From assembly GCF_040219335.1 (NCBI RefSeq), contig NZ_JAVJSQ010000005.1, forward strand, positions 186,001 to 250,000: a stretch of DNA of 64,000 nt, in the 5' to 3' direction. Source of the DNA: Gimesia sp. (GTDB lineage Bacteria > Planctomycetota > Planctomycetia > Planctomycetales > Planctomycetaceae). Under the pieces are notes generated by a model. That model had not been told where the DNA came from. It saw only the letters and a program-made list of their open reading frames with translations, and ran no database searches. The position numbers and the translations under genes were made by a program. Positions 1 through 10,150 of this stretch are shown piece by piece. The first letter of the stretch is position 1, and every line of letters starts with the position of its first letter.

Positions 1-42
1 GGCTCGGTTGGAGAAGATGTGTTTCCAAGGGAATCGGAATAC

Positions 43-188
43 AGTTGGTTGCTCTGTTGTGAATTGATCTGGTGAGCTGGGACCTCCTGCTCGCTGCGCT
101 CGGCACGGATTGCATTCGCGCCCACCCGGTGGGAACCCGAAATGGATTCGAATTTTACTACCACGAAATTCACGAAAGGCACGAAAAT
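43..188 (+). repeat. Intergenic repeat, copy A
   Basis: This is the first copy of a ~146-bp imperfect direct repeat; the second begins 280 bp downstream. Shared blocks include ctctgttgtgaattga, gctcgctgcgctcggcac and cgcgcccacccggt. The copy ends in three 9-bp units of the form CACGAAAnn. There is no open frame or terminal inverted repeat, so it is not an insertion sequence. It is probably a dispersed intergenic repeat family. Confidence 0.75.
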
Positions 189-322
189 CTGCTGACGCAG
201 GTTGGTTGTGTTGTGGGAGCGGATGGGGGTGGTACCGGATGCAATCCGGTATTGCCGGAGGCAACAAGAGGTCGCAGGGCAAACGATGTGAAGAGTATGC
301 GTTCCTCAAGGTAAATTAATTT

Positions 323-469
323 AGTTGGTGGCTCTGTTGTGAATTGACCTCATGATCTGGGACCTCTTGCTCGCTGCGCTCGGCACGGATTTCATCCGCG
401 CCCACCCGGTTGGATCGTGGAATACGTGAAATTTATTTACTACCACGAAAGACACGAAAGGCACGAAAT
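323..469 (+). repeat. Intergenic repeat, copy B
   Basis: This is the second copy of the repeat at 43-188. It has the same block order and the same run of three CACGAAAnn units at its right end. The copies differ mainly between the cgcgcccacccggt block and the CACGAAA units, which suggests that the two conserved blocks matter more than the spacer. Confidence 0.75.
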
Positions 470-1491
470 ACTTTCTGATGCCGATTGGCATTGGTGGTTG
501 TTTCTCTACCTTACTGCTGCTGAGCCGATGGGTATGATTGTTGGATTCGGATCCAGTGGTCCGTTGGAAATGGGTTTGTGAGTTGCGAGGCGGGCGGGCA
601 CGTGGGCACCGCCCCTGCGTTTGTGGTGTAGTGCGGTTTTTCTAAGTTGGGTGTTTGCTCTTTCCGTTTCCTGCTCGCTGTGCTCGGCCCGCAGGTATTC
701 GGGTTTATCCTTGATTTGGGGACTCTGGTTTTGGTTGTGGTTTATTGTGTTGATGATTTTGTTCAATGGCGTGTGGGGGTCAAGAGGAAATCGTGGATTG
801 AGTGTGGGGTGAGATGTGTTGAGTTTGCAGTGAGTCTGTGTCGAACTGCGTTGAGTGTGCTGTGAGATGATTTGAAAATGGACGAGACATTGCGAACCTG
901 TGATTTTTGTTCTGGTGAAAAACTGGAAAATTCGACGCCGATTCAGGTGCATCTGGGTCAGTTGTGGTCCGTGTTCCAGTGCACGCATCACCCGCCTCGC
1001 GCGCGAAGCACAATTGCACAAGAATATGATTCGGAGAGTGACGATCAAGTCCAGTTTATACAGCAAGTACATCTGGTCTTCAGTGGTGGGCAGGCTGAAC
1101 TGAGAGCATGGTCAGCAGGAGACAATGCAGACCTTTGAATCGTTGAAAATGGAATTCGCTTCTTGTCTGTTTTTTGAAGTCTTGTTTATTTATTTCGTTA
1201 ATAAAAAGCGGGGACTGTGGAATTGCAGGGAATGGGAAGTTGTGTGGGTGAAATTCCAGTCTGGAAGGGGAAAGAAAGGGAATTTTCGGGAGGAATACGA
1301 GTAAAAGTATCAAAATGCGTTGTTATTTAGTTCATCGAGTGCCTGTGGGGGTTTATAATCGACGATGATTGAAATTCAGGCCATTTTAACGTCTCTCCAT
1401 CCCTCCAGGTCTGAATCAATCCATCAGAGTCTGCTTTCCCAAAGCGTATTGAGTGCGTTCATCATTAAAAGCTTCGAGAAGGAGAACTCCC

Positions 1492-4476
1492 TTGCGTTCT
1501 TTCCTGATTTCCTCCTGCCTGACACTCCTCGTTACTTCTGCTGTGCTGGTGACGGATTCCCGTGCCGCTGACAAGGTGTCTGTAACGAAGGTCTCACCAC
1601 TGGCGGGCATTGAATTTTTTGAAAACAAGATCCGCCCGGTACTGGTGGAGCACTGTTACGATTGCCATTCGGGGGAACCTGATCCGGAGAGTGCATCGTT
1701 TGTGCTGGACAGTCGCGCGGGGATGTTGCAGGGGGGCGATTCCGGGAAAGCGGTGGTGCCTGGCAATGTCAAACAGAGTCTGATTCTACAGGCGCTGGAA
1801 CACGATCCCGATTTTTACGCGATGCCGCCGGATGAGAAGTTGCCTGCAGCAGTGATTGCCGACTTCCGGAAATGGATTCAGATGGGGGCACCCGATCCGC
1901 GGAAGGGGGGGGATGTGCCCGCCCGTGCAAAGGTCGCCGCTGATGAGGGATTTGATTTTGACAAGGAGCGCGAGTTCTGGTCGTTTCGTCCGTTGACCCG
2001 TCCCGAGGTTCCGAAAGTCAAACAACAGGAGTGGCCACGGAATGACATCGACTGCTTCATTCTGAATCGGCTGGAAGCGAAGTCGATGCAGCCGGCAGCA
2101 GCAGCGGACAGACAGACGCTGGTGCGGCGGGTTTATTTTGATCTGACGGGACTGCCTCCGACGCCGCAACAGATTCAGGAGTTTGTGAACGATCCATCGC
2201 CGCAGGCGTATGAGCATCTGGTCGATCGGCTGCTGGATTCACCCCGTTTCGGGGAGACATGGGGGCGTCACTGGCTGGACCTGGCCCGCTATGCGGATTC
2301 GAACGGGCTGGATATTAACCTCACGTTTTACAATGCGTGGCGGTACCGGGATTACGTCATCCAGGCGTTCAACGAAGATAAGCCGTACGATGAGTTCATT
2401 CGCGAGCAGATTGCCGGCGATCTGTTGCCTTACGAGAACGATGCAGAGCGGACGCGGAACATTGTGGCGACTGGTTTCCTGGTGATGGGCGCAAAAATGC
2501 TCAGCGAGCGGGATAAAGAGAAGCTGCGGATGGATGTGGTCGATGAGCAGATCGATGTGACGGGCCGGGCGTTTATGGGAATGACGCTGGGATGTGCCCG
2601 CTGTCACGATCATAAGTTCGATCCGATTCCGATGACCGATTATTACGCACTGGCGGGGATCTTCCGCAGTACGGAGACGGTGCACGGCAATCGTCTGAAT
2701 AACCAGTTCGTCTCGGGCTGGATGACGCGGCCGCTGCCGATCAAGCCGGAACATGCGGCTGCGATCAAGAAACATGAAGCCGACCTGGCGAAACTGGAAA
2801 CCGAGTTGAAGGACGATGCGGAAGCCTTAAAGAAACTGCAGGGCGGAACCCCACAGCAGACCAAGCTGGAAGCACTGGCGGGGATTGTTGTCGATGATGC
2901 TCAGGCGCAGAAGACCGGGGCCTGGAAGGAATCGACCTATTCGAAGAACTACCTGGGTGTCGGTTATGTGCATGATCTGAATGAAGGGCAGGGGAAGAAG
3001 TCGATTCGATTCACTCCTGATCTGCCGGCTGCCGGGAAGTATGAAGTTCGCTTTGCCTTTCCGGGAAGCAGAGGTCGCTCGAAACGGGTGCCGGTGACGA
3101 TTCATTCGTTACAGGGTTTAAAGACCATCTACATCGATCAGACGAAGTCGGGTCCGATTGATGGGATCTTCACTTCGCTGGGAACATTCGAATTTGCCGC
3201 CGGTGATGCGGGCTTTGTGGAGATCTCGAACAAAGAGTCTTTGGGGTACGTTGTCGTCGATGCCATGCAGTTCCTGCCCCAATTCAAGTTGCCGAAACAG
3301 CGGGAGGTGCTGGTGGCGCAGAAGCCGACAGACGGGGCTGCCGCAGCGGCACATGAGAAAAAAGTTGAAGCCCTGCAGGTCCGTGTGCAGAAGTTGAAAG
3401 CGGACCTTAAGAAGTTGAAAGAGAACGCACCGCCGCCCGCACCGATGGCGCTGGCGGTGGGTGAGCAGCCAGACCCTGCGGATTATCGGATTGCCCGGCG
3501 GGGGAATATTCACCAGTTGGGTGATAAGGTTGATCGAGGCTTCCTGACGATTGCGACTTTGAAAGAGCAGCCTGCGGTGAGTCCGAAACAGAGTGGACGC
3601 CTGGAACTGGCGGAGTGGCTGAGCCGTTCGCAGAATCCGCTGACGAGCCGGGTGATGGTGAACCGGATCTGGAAGCATCTGTTTGGCAACGGTCTGGTGC
3701 GGAGCGTCGATAACTTCGGTCACCTGGGTGAGCAGCCAACGCATCCGGAACTTCTGGACTACCTCGCGCAGCGGTTCGTCTCGGAAGGCTGGTCGATGAA
3801 GACGCTGATTCGCGAGATCATGGTGAGCAGTGCTTACCGGATGAGTTCGGACTTCAGTGCAGAACAGTATCAGAAAGATCCGGGTAACCACCTGGTGTGG
3901 CGGATGAACCGCAGACGGTTGTCGGCCGAGAGCATTCGTGATGCGGTGCTGACGGTTTCCGGGAAACTGGATCTGACAATGGGTGGTTCGGTGGTCTCGC
4001 ATTATCCGGAGCAGGCGATCAACCCGAACAGCAATAAGAAGGTGGGAGCGAATCCGAGCGAGTTTCGTCGGAGCGTTTATCTGCCAATCGTGCGGGGGAG
4101 TGTGCCTTCCGCGCTGACCGTGTTTGATTTTCCCGCCCCGGAAATGCTGGTGGGGAATCGATCGGTCACCACGGTGCCGGCCCAGGCGCTGTTTATGATG
4201 AACAGCCCATTTGTGATCTCGCAGGCGGAAGCGACTGCCGAGCGGATTTTGAAAGACGAGCAGCAGAGTGATCGCGAGCGGGTCTCACAATTGTACCTGA
4301 CCTGCCTGGGACGCGAGGCGAATGCGAAAGAGCAGGCCGAGGCGCTGCAGTACATCGATTCGCTGTTCGGACTGAATCTGAAAGAGAATGACGACAAGAG
4401 TCAGGCCCGTCAGAAAGCGTGGGCTTCGTACTGTCAGATTCTGTTTGCTTCGACCGAGTTTCGCTTTTTGAATTAG
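1492..4476 (+). CDS. DUF1549/DUF1553 planctomycete cytochrome-type protein with Golvesin-like insert
   Basis: A large exported protein of the planctomycete PSCyt1-PSCyt2-PSD1 family. I place the start at TTG 1492 because AAGGAG (1479-1484) lies 7 bp upstream and the frame then opens with a good signal peptide ending near DSRAA. A GTG at 1453 is in frame but lacks this site. Residues ~45-105 form the PSCyt1 heme domain with CYDCH at residues 55-59. DUF1549 covers ~165-375 and holds CARCHDH from residue 368. A beta-sandwich resembling the Golvesin/Xly carbohydrate-binding-like domain covers ~455-605, followed by a Lys-rich coiled stretch and DUF1553 (~700-960). The exact reaction is unknown; members are thought to act in periplasmic electron transfer linked to polymer breakdown. 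The DUF1501 gene 61 bp downstream is the usual partner. Confidence 0.9.
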   Translation: MRSFLISSCLTLLVTSAVLVTDSRAADKVSVTKVSPLAGIEFFENKIRPVLVEHCYDCHSGEPDPESASFVLDSRAGMLQGGDSGKAVVPGNVKQSLILQALEHDPDFYAMPPDEKLPAAVIADFRKWIQMGAPDPRKGGDVPARAKVAADEGFDFDKEREFWSFRPLTRPEVPKVKQQEWPRNDIDCFILNRLEAKSMQPAAAADRQTLVRRVYFDLTGLPPTPQQIQEFVNDPSPQAYEHLVDRLLDSPRFGETWGRHWLDLARYADSNGLDINLTFYNAWRYRDYVIQAFNEDKPYDEFIREQIAGDLLPYENDAERTRNIVATGFLVMGAKMLSERDKEKLRMDVVDEQIDVTGRAFMGMTLGCARCHDHKFDPIPMTDYYALAGIFRSTETVHGNRLNNQFVSGWMTRPLPIKPEHAAAIKKHEADLAKLETELKDDAEALKKLQGGTPQQTKLEALAGIVVDDAQAQKTGAWKESTYSKNYLGVGYVHDLNEGQGKKSIRFTPDLPAAGKYEVRFAFPGSRGRSKRVPVTIHSLQGLKTIYIDQTKSGPIDGIFTSLGTFEFAAGDAGFVEISNKESLGYVVVDAMQFLPQFKLPKQREVLVAQKPTDGAAAAAHEKKVEALQVRVQKLKADLKKLKENAPPPAPMALAVGEQPDPADYRIARRGNIHQLGDKVDRGFLTIATLKEQPAVSPKQSGRLELAEWLSRSQNPLTSRVMVNRIWKHLFGNGLVRSVDNFGHLGEQPTHPELLDYLAQRFVSEGWSMKTLIREIMVSSAYRMSSDFSAEQYQKDPGNHLVWRMNRRRLSAESIRDAVLTVSGKLDLTMGGSVVSHYPEQAINPNSNKKVGANPSEFRRSVYLPIVRGSVPSALTVFDFPAPEMLVGNRSVTTVPAQALFMMNSPFVISQAEATAERILKDEQQSDRERVSQLYLTCLGREANAKEQAEALQYIDSLFGLNLKENDDKSQARQKAWASYCQILFASTEFRFLN

Positions 4477-4537
4477 ACTGACAACGGAAACCGGAGTTTC
4501 GAGTTGGTTTACTGTTATAGAGAGAGTTGGATTGGCT

Positions 4538-5947
4538 ATGGATTCACTGAATTTCTCCCGACGTCAGATGTTGAAGTCTTCGGCTTGCGGTTTCGGATAT
4601 ATGGCCCTGGCGGGGTTGAGTGCGGAAGCAGCGCTCAAGAGTCAGTCGCCGCTGGCATCGAAGGAGCCGCATTTTGCACCGCGGGCGAAGCGGGTGATCT
4701 TTCTGTTTATGCACGGCGGTCCGAGCCACGTGGATACGTTCGACTATAAGCCCCGGTTGAACAAAGAGGATGGCCAGCGGCTGCCTTTCAAGGCGGCGAA
4801 GAACATCGAGAAGTCATCGCAGGAAAATCTGCGGCTGATGAAGTCTCCCTGGAAGTTCAAGCAGCGGGGAGAGAGCGGCCTGTGGATTTCGGAACTGTTT
4901 GATAACGTGGCGGAGCACGCCGACGATTTGTGCGTGATCAACTCGATGCACACCAACGGCCAGTCGCACGGGCAGGCGGTGATGAAGCTGCATACCGGTT
5001 CGGACAGCCTGGTGCGTCCGTCGGTCGGTTCATGGATGGTGTATGGACTGGGGACCGAGAACAACAATCTGCCGGGGTTCATTTCGATCTGTCCTTCGCG
5101 GGGACATGGGGGCGTGCGGAATTACGGGAGCGCGTTTCTGCCTGCGGTTTTCCAGGGAACGGCGATTGGCGATGCGGATACCAAAGCCAAAGAGGCACAG
5201 ATCAAGTTTCTGGCTAACAACAGCACCTCGCCTCTCGAGCAGCGGAAACAGCTGTCACTGCTGCAGACGATGAACGAACGACATCTGAAAGAGGTCAAAG
5301 TCGATAATGAAATCGAAGGGGTGATTAACTCTTACGAGCTTGCTTTCCGGATGCAGTCGGAAGTGCCCACGCTGATGGATTTGAGTGCCGAGACGAAAGA
5401 GACGCACGCGTTATATGGGATCGATGACAAGACGACGGAGAACTTCGGGCGTCAGTGTCTGATGGCACGACGGTTCGCCGAGGCGGGCGTGCGTTACATC
5501 GAAGTCGCGCTGGGGAACAATCGCTGGGATCAGCACAGCGGACTCAAGAGTGGACACGAACGGAACTCGCAACAGGTCGACAAGCCGATCGCCGGTCTGC
5601 TGGCGGATCTGAAGCAGCGAGGGTTACTGGAAGATACGCTGGTCGTCTGGGGCGGTGAATTCGGCCGGACCCCGATTGCCCAGGGTAAGAACGGCCGCGA
5701 TCATAATCCGCAGGGTTACACGATGTGGCTGGCGGGAGCCGGGGTGAAGAAGGGGCATGTGCACGGGGCGACTGACGAGTATGGATACTACGCGACCCGG
5801 GACAAGGTGCATATCCACGATCTGCATGCGACGCTGCTGCACCTGATGGGCATGGATCATAAGCGGCTGACCTACCGTTATGCGGGCCGCGACTTCCGCC
5901 TGACGGATGTGTACGGCGAAGTTGTACATGAGATTATGACCAGCTAA
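4538..5947 (+). CDS. DUF1501 domain-containing exported protein
   Basis: A DUF1501 protein of about 469 residues, related to the alkaline phosphatase/sulfatase fold. It opens with a twin-arginine-type signal ([21 protein letters not shown]), so export in folded form is likely. Family motifs include [60 protein letters not shown] and [12 protein letters not shown]. These carry the acidic and histidine residues expected to bind metal. ATG 4538 is preferred; a TTG two codons earlier (4532) is also possible. It follows the DUF1549/DUF1553 gene closely and is surely co-transcribed with it. A close paralog with nearly the same C-terminus lies at 13529-14956. The substrate is unknown. Confidence 0.9.
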   Translation: MDSLNFSRRQMLKSSACGFGYMALAGLSAEAALKSQSPLASKEPHFAPRAKRVIFLFMHGGPSHVDTFDYKPRLNKEDGQRLPFKAAKNIEKSSQENLRLMKSPWKFKQRGESGLWISELFDNVAEHADDLCVINSMHTNGQSHGQAVMKLHTGSDSLVRPSVGSWMVYGLGTENNNLPGFISICPSRGHGGVRNYGSAFLPAVFQGTAIGDADTKAKEAQIKFLANNSTSPLEQRKQLSLLQTMNERHLKEVKVDNEIEGVINSYELAFRMQSEVPTLMDLSAETKETHALYGIDDKTTENFGRQCLMARRFAEAGVRYIEVALGNNRWDQHSGLKSGHERNSQQVDKPIAGLLADLKQRGLLEDTLVVWGGEFGRTPIAQGKNGRDHNPQGYTMWLAGAGVKKGHVHGATDEYGYYATRDKVHIHDLHATLLHLMGMDHKRLTYRYAGRDFRLTDVYGEVVHEIMTS

Positions 5948-6037
5948 ACAGGACAGATCGCAGGAGGGAACCTGATTGTTCTGAAGACTATCCACAGGGA
6001 AAGGATTCCTGCGATGTTTCTCGATTCTGTTCAAAAG

Positions 6038-6062
6038 CCCTTAAACCGAAAGCGTTTAAGGG
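6038..6062 (+). terminator. Hairpin between DUF1501 gene and pheS
   Basis: A perfect 9-bp stem (cccttaaac / gtttaaggg) with a 7-base loop cgaaagc lies 91 bp after the DUF1501 stop and about 180 bp before pheS. There is no T-run behind it. It could be a weak terminator or an RNA processing/stability element at the boundary of the two transcription units. Confidence 0.35.
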
Positions 6063-6244
6063 GTTCTGAAGACGCTTGTGCCCCCGCTGTGGGTGGTTGC
6101 AGAATTTTGCTGGAATCGGTACAATCCTTTGCTTTGGTGGGCTTTGCGCGCAACTCGTTGTCAATTCTTGAGATATGTGCCTGTTGCGGATCTGTAAAGT
6201 GCTGAATTCCAGTCTAAAGAACTTTGAAAACCTGAAGAATTATA

Positions 6245-7228
6245 ATGGCTGACAACAACGACGCGCTGGTCGAAACCGCGGTAGAGAGTATGGCAGCTGC
6301 CACAACCCTTGCCGAACTGGATGAGGTGCGTGTCCAGTACCTGGGAAAAAAGGGAAAACTGAGAGCCCTGCAGGCCGAACTGAAATCGCTGTCTCCCGAG
6401 GAGAAGCGTGAGTTCGGGAAGATGCTCAACAGCGTCAAAGAACGAATTCAGGGGGCCTTGAACGATCGCAAAGAGGCTCTGGAAGCCAGCGAGAAATCGG
6501 GGCCGGACCTCGAGATGGTCGATGTGACACTGCCCGGCGTTCGAACGCTGCCGGGGCACCGCCATCCGCTGATTGCGACGATGGAAGAGGTGAAATCGAT
6601 TCTGCTCGGACTGGGTTTTCGCTACGACGATTACCCGGAAGTCGAATCGGAGTTCTTCAACTTTGATGCCTTGAACACACCCGACTGGCATCCCGCGCGG
6701 GACATGCACGACTCGTTTTACACCACCAAGGGGAACGTGCTGCGAACCCATACTTCGGCGTTCCAGACACGGGCGATGAAACAGTTCGGTCCGCCACCCT
6801 TGCGGGCGATGACCTCGGGACGCTGTTACCGGCGGGACGAGATCGATGCGTCGCACTTCCCGATTTTCCATCAGCTGGATGTAATCGCCATTGATGAGAA
6901 TATCAGTTTTGCGGACCTGAAATGGGTATTGTACCAAGTGGCCAGCAGTCTATTTGGTGACGACGTACAGCTCCGGTTCCGCCCGAGTTATTTCCCGTTC
7001 ACCACGCCGAGCGCGGAAGTGGATGTGATGTTCAACGGGAATTGGCTGGAGATTCTGGGGGCGGGGATGATTCGTCCCGAAGTCCTGGAAGCCGGCGGTG
7101 TCGACCCCGAGAAATGGCAGGGCTTTGCCTTTGGCCTGGGGCTGGACCGGATGGCGATGATCCGGCACGGCATTACTGACATCCGCTACATGTATGAAAA
7201 CGAAGAAGCGTTTTTACGTCAGTTCTAA
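6245..7228 (+). CDS. pheS: Phenylalanine--tRNA ligase alpha subunit
   Basis: This is the catalytic alpha subunit of the heterotetrameric phenylalanyl-tRNA synthetase, which charges tRNA-Phe using ATP in the cytoplasm. The N-terminal ~90 residues form the coiled-coil tRNA-contacting arm. The class II core follows, with DMHDSFYTT, the motif 2 region GRCYRRDEIDASHFPIFHQL and motif 3 GLGLDRMAMIRHGITDIRY near the C-terminus. The length of 327 residues is normal for the family. The start ATG has only a modest GAAG upstream. pheT begins 53 bp downstream, giving the classic pheST order. No PheM leader peptide or T-box was recognised upstream. Confidence 0.98.
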   Translation: MADNNDALVETAVESMAAATTLAELDEVRVQYLGKKGKLRALQAELKSLSPEEKREFGKMLNSVKERIQGALNDRKEALEASEKSGPDLEMVDVTLPGVRTLPGHRHPLIATMEEVKSILLGLGFRYDDYPEVESEFFNFDALNTPDWHPARDMHDSFYTTKGNVLRTHTSAFQTRAMKQFGPPPLRAMTSGRCYRRDEIDASHFPIFHQLDVIAIDENISFADLKWVLYQVASSLFGDDVQLRFRPSYFPFTTPSAEVDVMFNGNWLEILGAGMIRPEVLEAGGVDPEKWQGFAFGLGLDRMAMIRHGITDIRYMYENEEAFLRQF

Positions 7229-7281
7229 TCATTCTTTCGGAACATTCACTGACGTGATTTTTCTGGCATAGAGAGAAAACG

Positions 7282-9732
7282 ATGCACATTAATACTGGTT
7301 GGTTGCGCGATTACCTGTCGGCGGATTGCAAAGAGAGCGAACTGCTGGATGCCCTGATGACGGTCGGGCTGGAAATCGAAGAAGAACATCACCTGGGCCA
7401 GGCACTGGCGCCCATCCGGATCGGTTTTATCCGGGAGAAGAAGCCGCTGGCCGGTGCAGATCATCTGTTCGAATGCCAGGTGGAAATCGAAAAAGGGAAA
7501 CTGATTACCATTGTCTGTGCGACCGCGCATCCGGTGGAAGTGGGCTGGGGCGTGCCCGTGGCGGTGGCTGGTACGAAGCTGCCAAGTGGAGCCCTGATTT
7601 CCGAAGGCAAGATCAAAGGAACATTGTCCCAGGGGATGATCTGCCTGGACGGTGAGATGGGACTGATTGCCCGTTCGACGGGGCTGCAGGTCTTCGAAGA
7701 CGAAGCGACGCTGGGAGCCAGTCTGCCGTCAGTCGCTCCGATTGAAGAATCGCTGGTGGAAGTCTCGGTACTGCCGAATCGTCCCGACTGCCTGGGAATG
7801 ATTGGTGTGGCCCGCGAAGTGGCTGCCGTCCTGGACATGGAATTGAAATATCCGAGTGCCCGTGAATTGAGTTCTACGGGTGCGGGTGATGCGGTGGCTG
7901 TTGAGATTGCCGACGATTCACTCTGCTCACGTTATACATGCCAGGTATTTGACGGCGTCCATGTGCGGAAGTCGCCTCACTGGCTGCAGAGCCGGTTGCA
8001 GACGGCCGGTCTGCGTGCGATCAACAACGTGGTCGACATCACCAACTTCGTGATGCTGGAATGGGGACAGCCGCTGCATGCTTTCGATTTTGACAGCCTG
8101 AAAGGGAACAAGATCGAAGTCCGCCGGATTAAAGAGGGCGAAACCCTGAAACTGCTGGATGAGACAGAGATCGATGCCAAAGAGCAGCCGCTGGTGATTG
8201 CCGATGGTGAGAAGCCGATCGCGCTGGCTGGCATCATGGGAGGCTCAGACTCGCAGACGACCGCTGAGTCGAAACGGATTCTGCTGGAGTCGGCCTGTTT
8301 CGATCCGGTCTGCATCCGGACTTCGTCCCGCAAGCTGAAGATCAGCACGGATTCTTCCTATCGTTTCGAGCGGGGAACCGATCCGAACGGGATGCTGAGC
8401 GGCGCGTTCAACCGGGCTGCAGAGCTGCTGCAGGATCCGGAACTCTCTGGAGCTAAGCCGGCTTCGCCCGTGACGGACAGTTACCCGAATGTCAAACAGC
8501 CTACACAGTTTCCCCTGGATGCACCACGCATTTCAAAAATCCTAGGTGCCGAGATTACAAATCAGCAGATTACGGACTGTCTGTCCAAGCTGGAAATGAC
8601 GCACGACGATAAGACCATTTCGGTGCCGACCTGGCGGGTGGATGTGAATAACCCGGTGGTGCTGGCCGAGGATGTGGCCCGGCTGTTGCGTTATGACAGT
8701 ATCGTGATGAAGCCGATGGTGGCGACTACGACCAAGGGGCGATATTCCGAAGCGGATACGCTGCGAAGCAAAATTGCGAGCTTCCTGGCCGGAAACGGAT
8801 TCCTGGAAAGCCGGACACCGCCGCTGACGACCGAGCAGACCGCGCTGGCGTTCAGCCAGTGGCCGGGCGAATCGATTCAGGTGCAGAACCCGATTTCCAA
8901 AGAGATGACGACGCTGCGTCAGAGTCTGGTGGGCAGCCTGGTGGAAGTCGCGGAGCGAAATGCCCGCCGCGGAGCCAGCAGCTTCCGCTTCTTCGAAATC
9001 GACCGGACCTTCCGCGAGAACAATTCTGAAAACGATGAGCGGTGGATGGTCGGCGGTGTACTGGGCGGGCCGATCAATGACGCTGCCTGGATTGCCCGGG
9101 AGAGCGAGATCGACTTCCTGCGTGCCAAGGGGCTGCTGGAAAACCTGCTGGCACATCTGGAAGTCGAGCAGGTCACCTACACCAATGAAGAGCCGGCCCT
9201 GGGGTACCGGGTGGAAGAGTTCGCCGTGATTTCACATGACGGCGAGCGGATTGGAGCCCTGGGGCGCATCGATCTGGGGGCCCTGGGAATCAAAGACCGG
9301 GCACGCGTGCCCCTGTATGGTTTCGAGCTGGATATCTCGACGCTGCTGAAGGGTAGAGGGCCGGCCCGGATGTTCGCCGGTCTGGCACGAACCCAGGTGA
9401 TTGCCCGTGATATTTCGATTCTGGTACCCGTCGATCTGCCTTACCTGGAGATCGAGCGGTCGCTGGAGAATGCCTTCGCTGCGGCTGTGGAGAATCTGGA
9501 GACAGAACCCCGCAAGGAGAGCGACGGGCATATCAGCCTGCAGCCAAAGCTGGAGAGCGTGATCTGCATCGATACCTTCGTCGGTGAGAGCGTGGGAGAG
9601 GGGGCGAAGAGCCTGACGATCCGGATGCTGTTCCGCGATGCGAACCATACGCTGACCTCGGGTGAAGCGCAGCAGCTGATGGACTTTGTCGTGAAGCAGC
9701 TGCAGTCCGAACATGGAGCAGTCCAGCGGTAA
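7282..9732 (+). CDS. pheT: Phenylalanine--tRNA ligase beta subunit
   Basis: The beta subunit of phenylalanyl-tRNA synthetase, which provides tRNA binding and editing. At 816 residues it has the full bacterial length. Domains in order are an N-terminal part, the tRNA_bind OB-fold (~40-150, GTKLPSGALISEGKIKGTLS), B3/B4 editing (~205-380, with INNVVDITNFVMLEWGQPLHA), B5 (~405-475), the catalytic-like core (~490-690) and the C-terminal anticodon-binding FDX-ACB domain (~720-812). It is co-transcribed with pheS, and a strong terminator follows 36 bp after its stop. Confidence 0.98.
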   Translation: MHINTGWLRDYLSADCKESELLDALMTVGLEIEEEHHLGQALAPIRIGFIREKKPLAGADHLFECQVEIEKGKLITIVCATAHPVEVGWGVPVAVAGTKLPSGALISEGKIKGTLSQGMICLDGEMGLIARSTGLQVFEDEATLGASLPSVAPIEESLVEVSVLPNRPDCLGMIGVAREVAAVLDMELKYPSARELSSTGAGDAVAVEIADDSLCSRYTCQVFDGVHVRKSPHWLQSRLQTAGLRAINNVVDITNFVMLEWGQPLHAFDFDSLKGNKIEVRRIKEGETLKLLDETEIDAKEQPLVIADGEKPIALAGIMGGSDSQTTAESKRILLESACFDPVCIRTSSRKLKISTDSSYRFERGTDPNGMLSGAFNRAAELLQDPELSGAKPASPVTDSYPNVKQPTQFPLDAPRISKILGAEITNQQITDCLSKLEMTHDDKTISVPTWRVDVNNPVVLAEDVARLLRYDSIVMKPMVATTTKGRYSEADTLRSKIASFLAGNGFLESRTPPLTTEQTALAFSQWPGESIQVQNPISKEMTTLRQSLVGSLVEVAERNARRGASSFRFFEIDRTFRENNSENDERWMVGGVLGGPINDAAWIARESEIDFLRAKGLLENLLAHLEVEQVTYTNEEPALGYRVEEFAVISHDGERIGALGRIDLGALGIKDRARVPLYGFELDISTLLKGRGPARMFAGLARTQVIARDISILVPVDLPYLEIERSLENAFAAAVENLETEPRKESDGHISLQPKLESVICIDTFVGESVGEGAKSLTIRMLFRDANHTLTSGEAQQLMDFVVKQLQSEHGAVQR

Positions 9733-9768
9733 CGTTCGCTGCTGCCGCAGATGCAATCGATCGAATTC

Positions 9769-9802
9769 AAAGCACACCTCAACGGTTTGGGGTGTGCTTT
9801 TT
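9769..9802 (+). terminator. Rho-independent terminator of pheST
   Basis: A perfect 10-bp stem (aaagcacacc 9769-9778, ggtgtgcttt 9791-9800) with a 12-base loop runs into a T-tract at 9798-9802. It lies just after pheT. Confidence 0.9.
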
Positions 9803-10023
9803 CGTTGGGGGAGAGCGAATCTTTCACTGAACAGGATGCCCTTTACTGGTTCGCGGCAACGGGTATAACTGGTTGTCATCCTGAGCGGTGGAGCTCATTA
9901 ATTTCCCGTCATTTCTGCTGAATGGCGACCGGCTGTCTCATCAGAGCGGACTGAGGTAGATTCCGGCAATTTCAGAAAGTGCCGAAGATCTTTCAGACTG
10001 TGGTTGAAAGTGCATCTGGAATA

Positions 10024-10044
10024 GATTATATATTATATATAATC
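10024..10044. promoter_or_regulatory. 21-bp AT-only-core palindrome
   Basis: gattatatat and atatataatc form perfect arms around a single central T. The element lies 107 bp before the second DUF1549/DUF1553 gene. It could be an operator, part of a promoter or an easily melted site. No protein can be assigned from sequence. Confidence 0.5.
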
Positions 10045-10150
10045 AGTTTGCTGTCAGGCTGATCCTTCCGACCCAAGCCTCATTCCCGTGTAATCAATCA
10101 AGCGCCTAAGTATTGTCAGTTACATTACAAGCGTGCCAGGATGCTGAGCC

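Larger units (their letters stand above)
1..1491. other. Non-coding region with degenerate repeats
   Basis: No convincing gene is seen in this 1.5 kb. The open frames here are short or overlap each other, lack ribosome binding sites and have unnatural composition. The region holds two imperfect copies of a ~146-bp repeat (43-188 and 323-469). A third, much shorter similarity to the segment reading cctgctcgctgcgctcgg lies around 666-690. Base composition drifts between GT-rich and AT-rich stretches, as expected for decaying intergenic DNA. It may contain remnants of lost genes; none could be identified. Confidence 0.6.

Noticed and set aside
506-1138. Overlapping frames on both strands in the first 1.1 kb, including one of 188 codons on the minus strand
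   Set aside because: No ribosome site, no family resemblance, repeated and low-complexity DNA.
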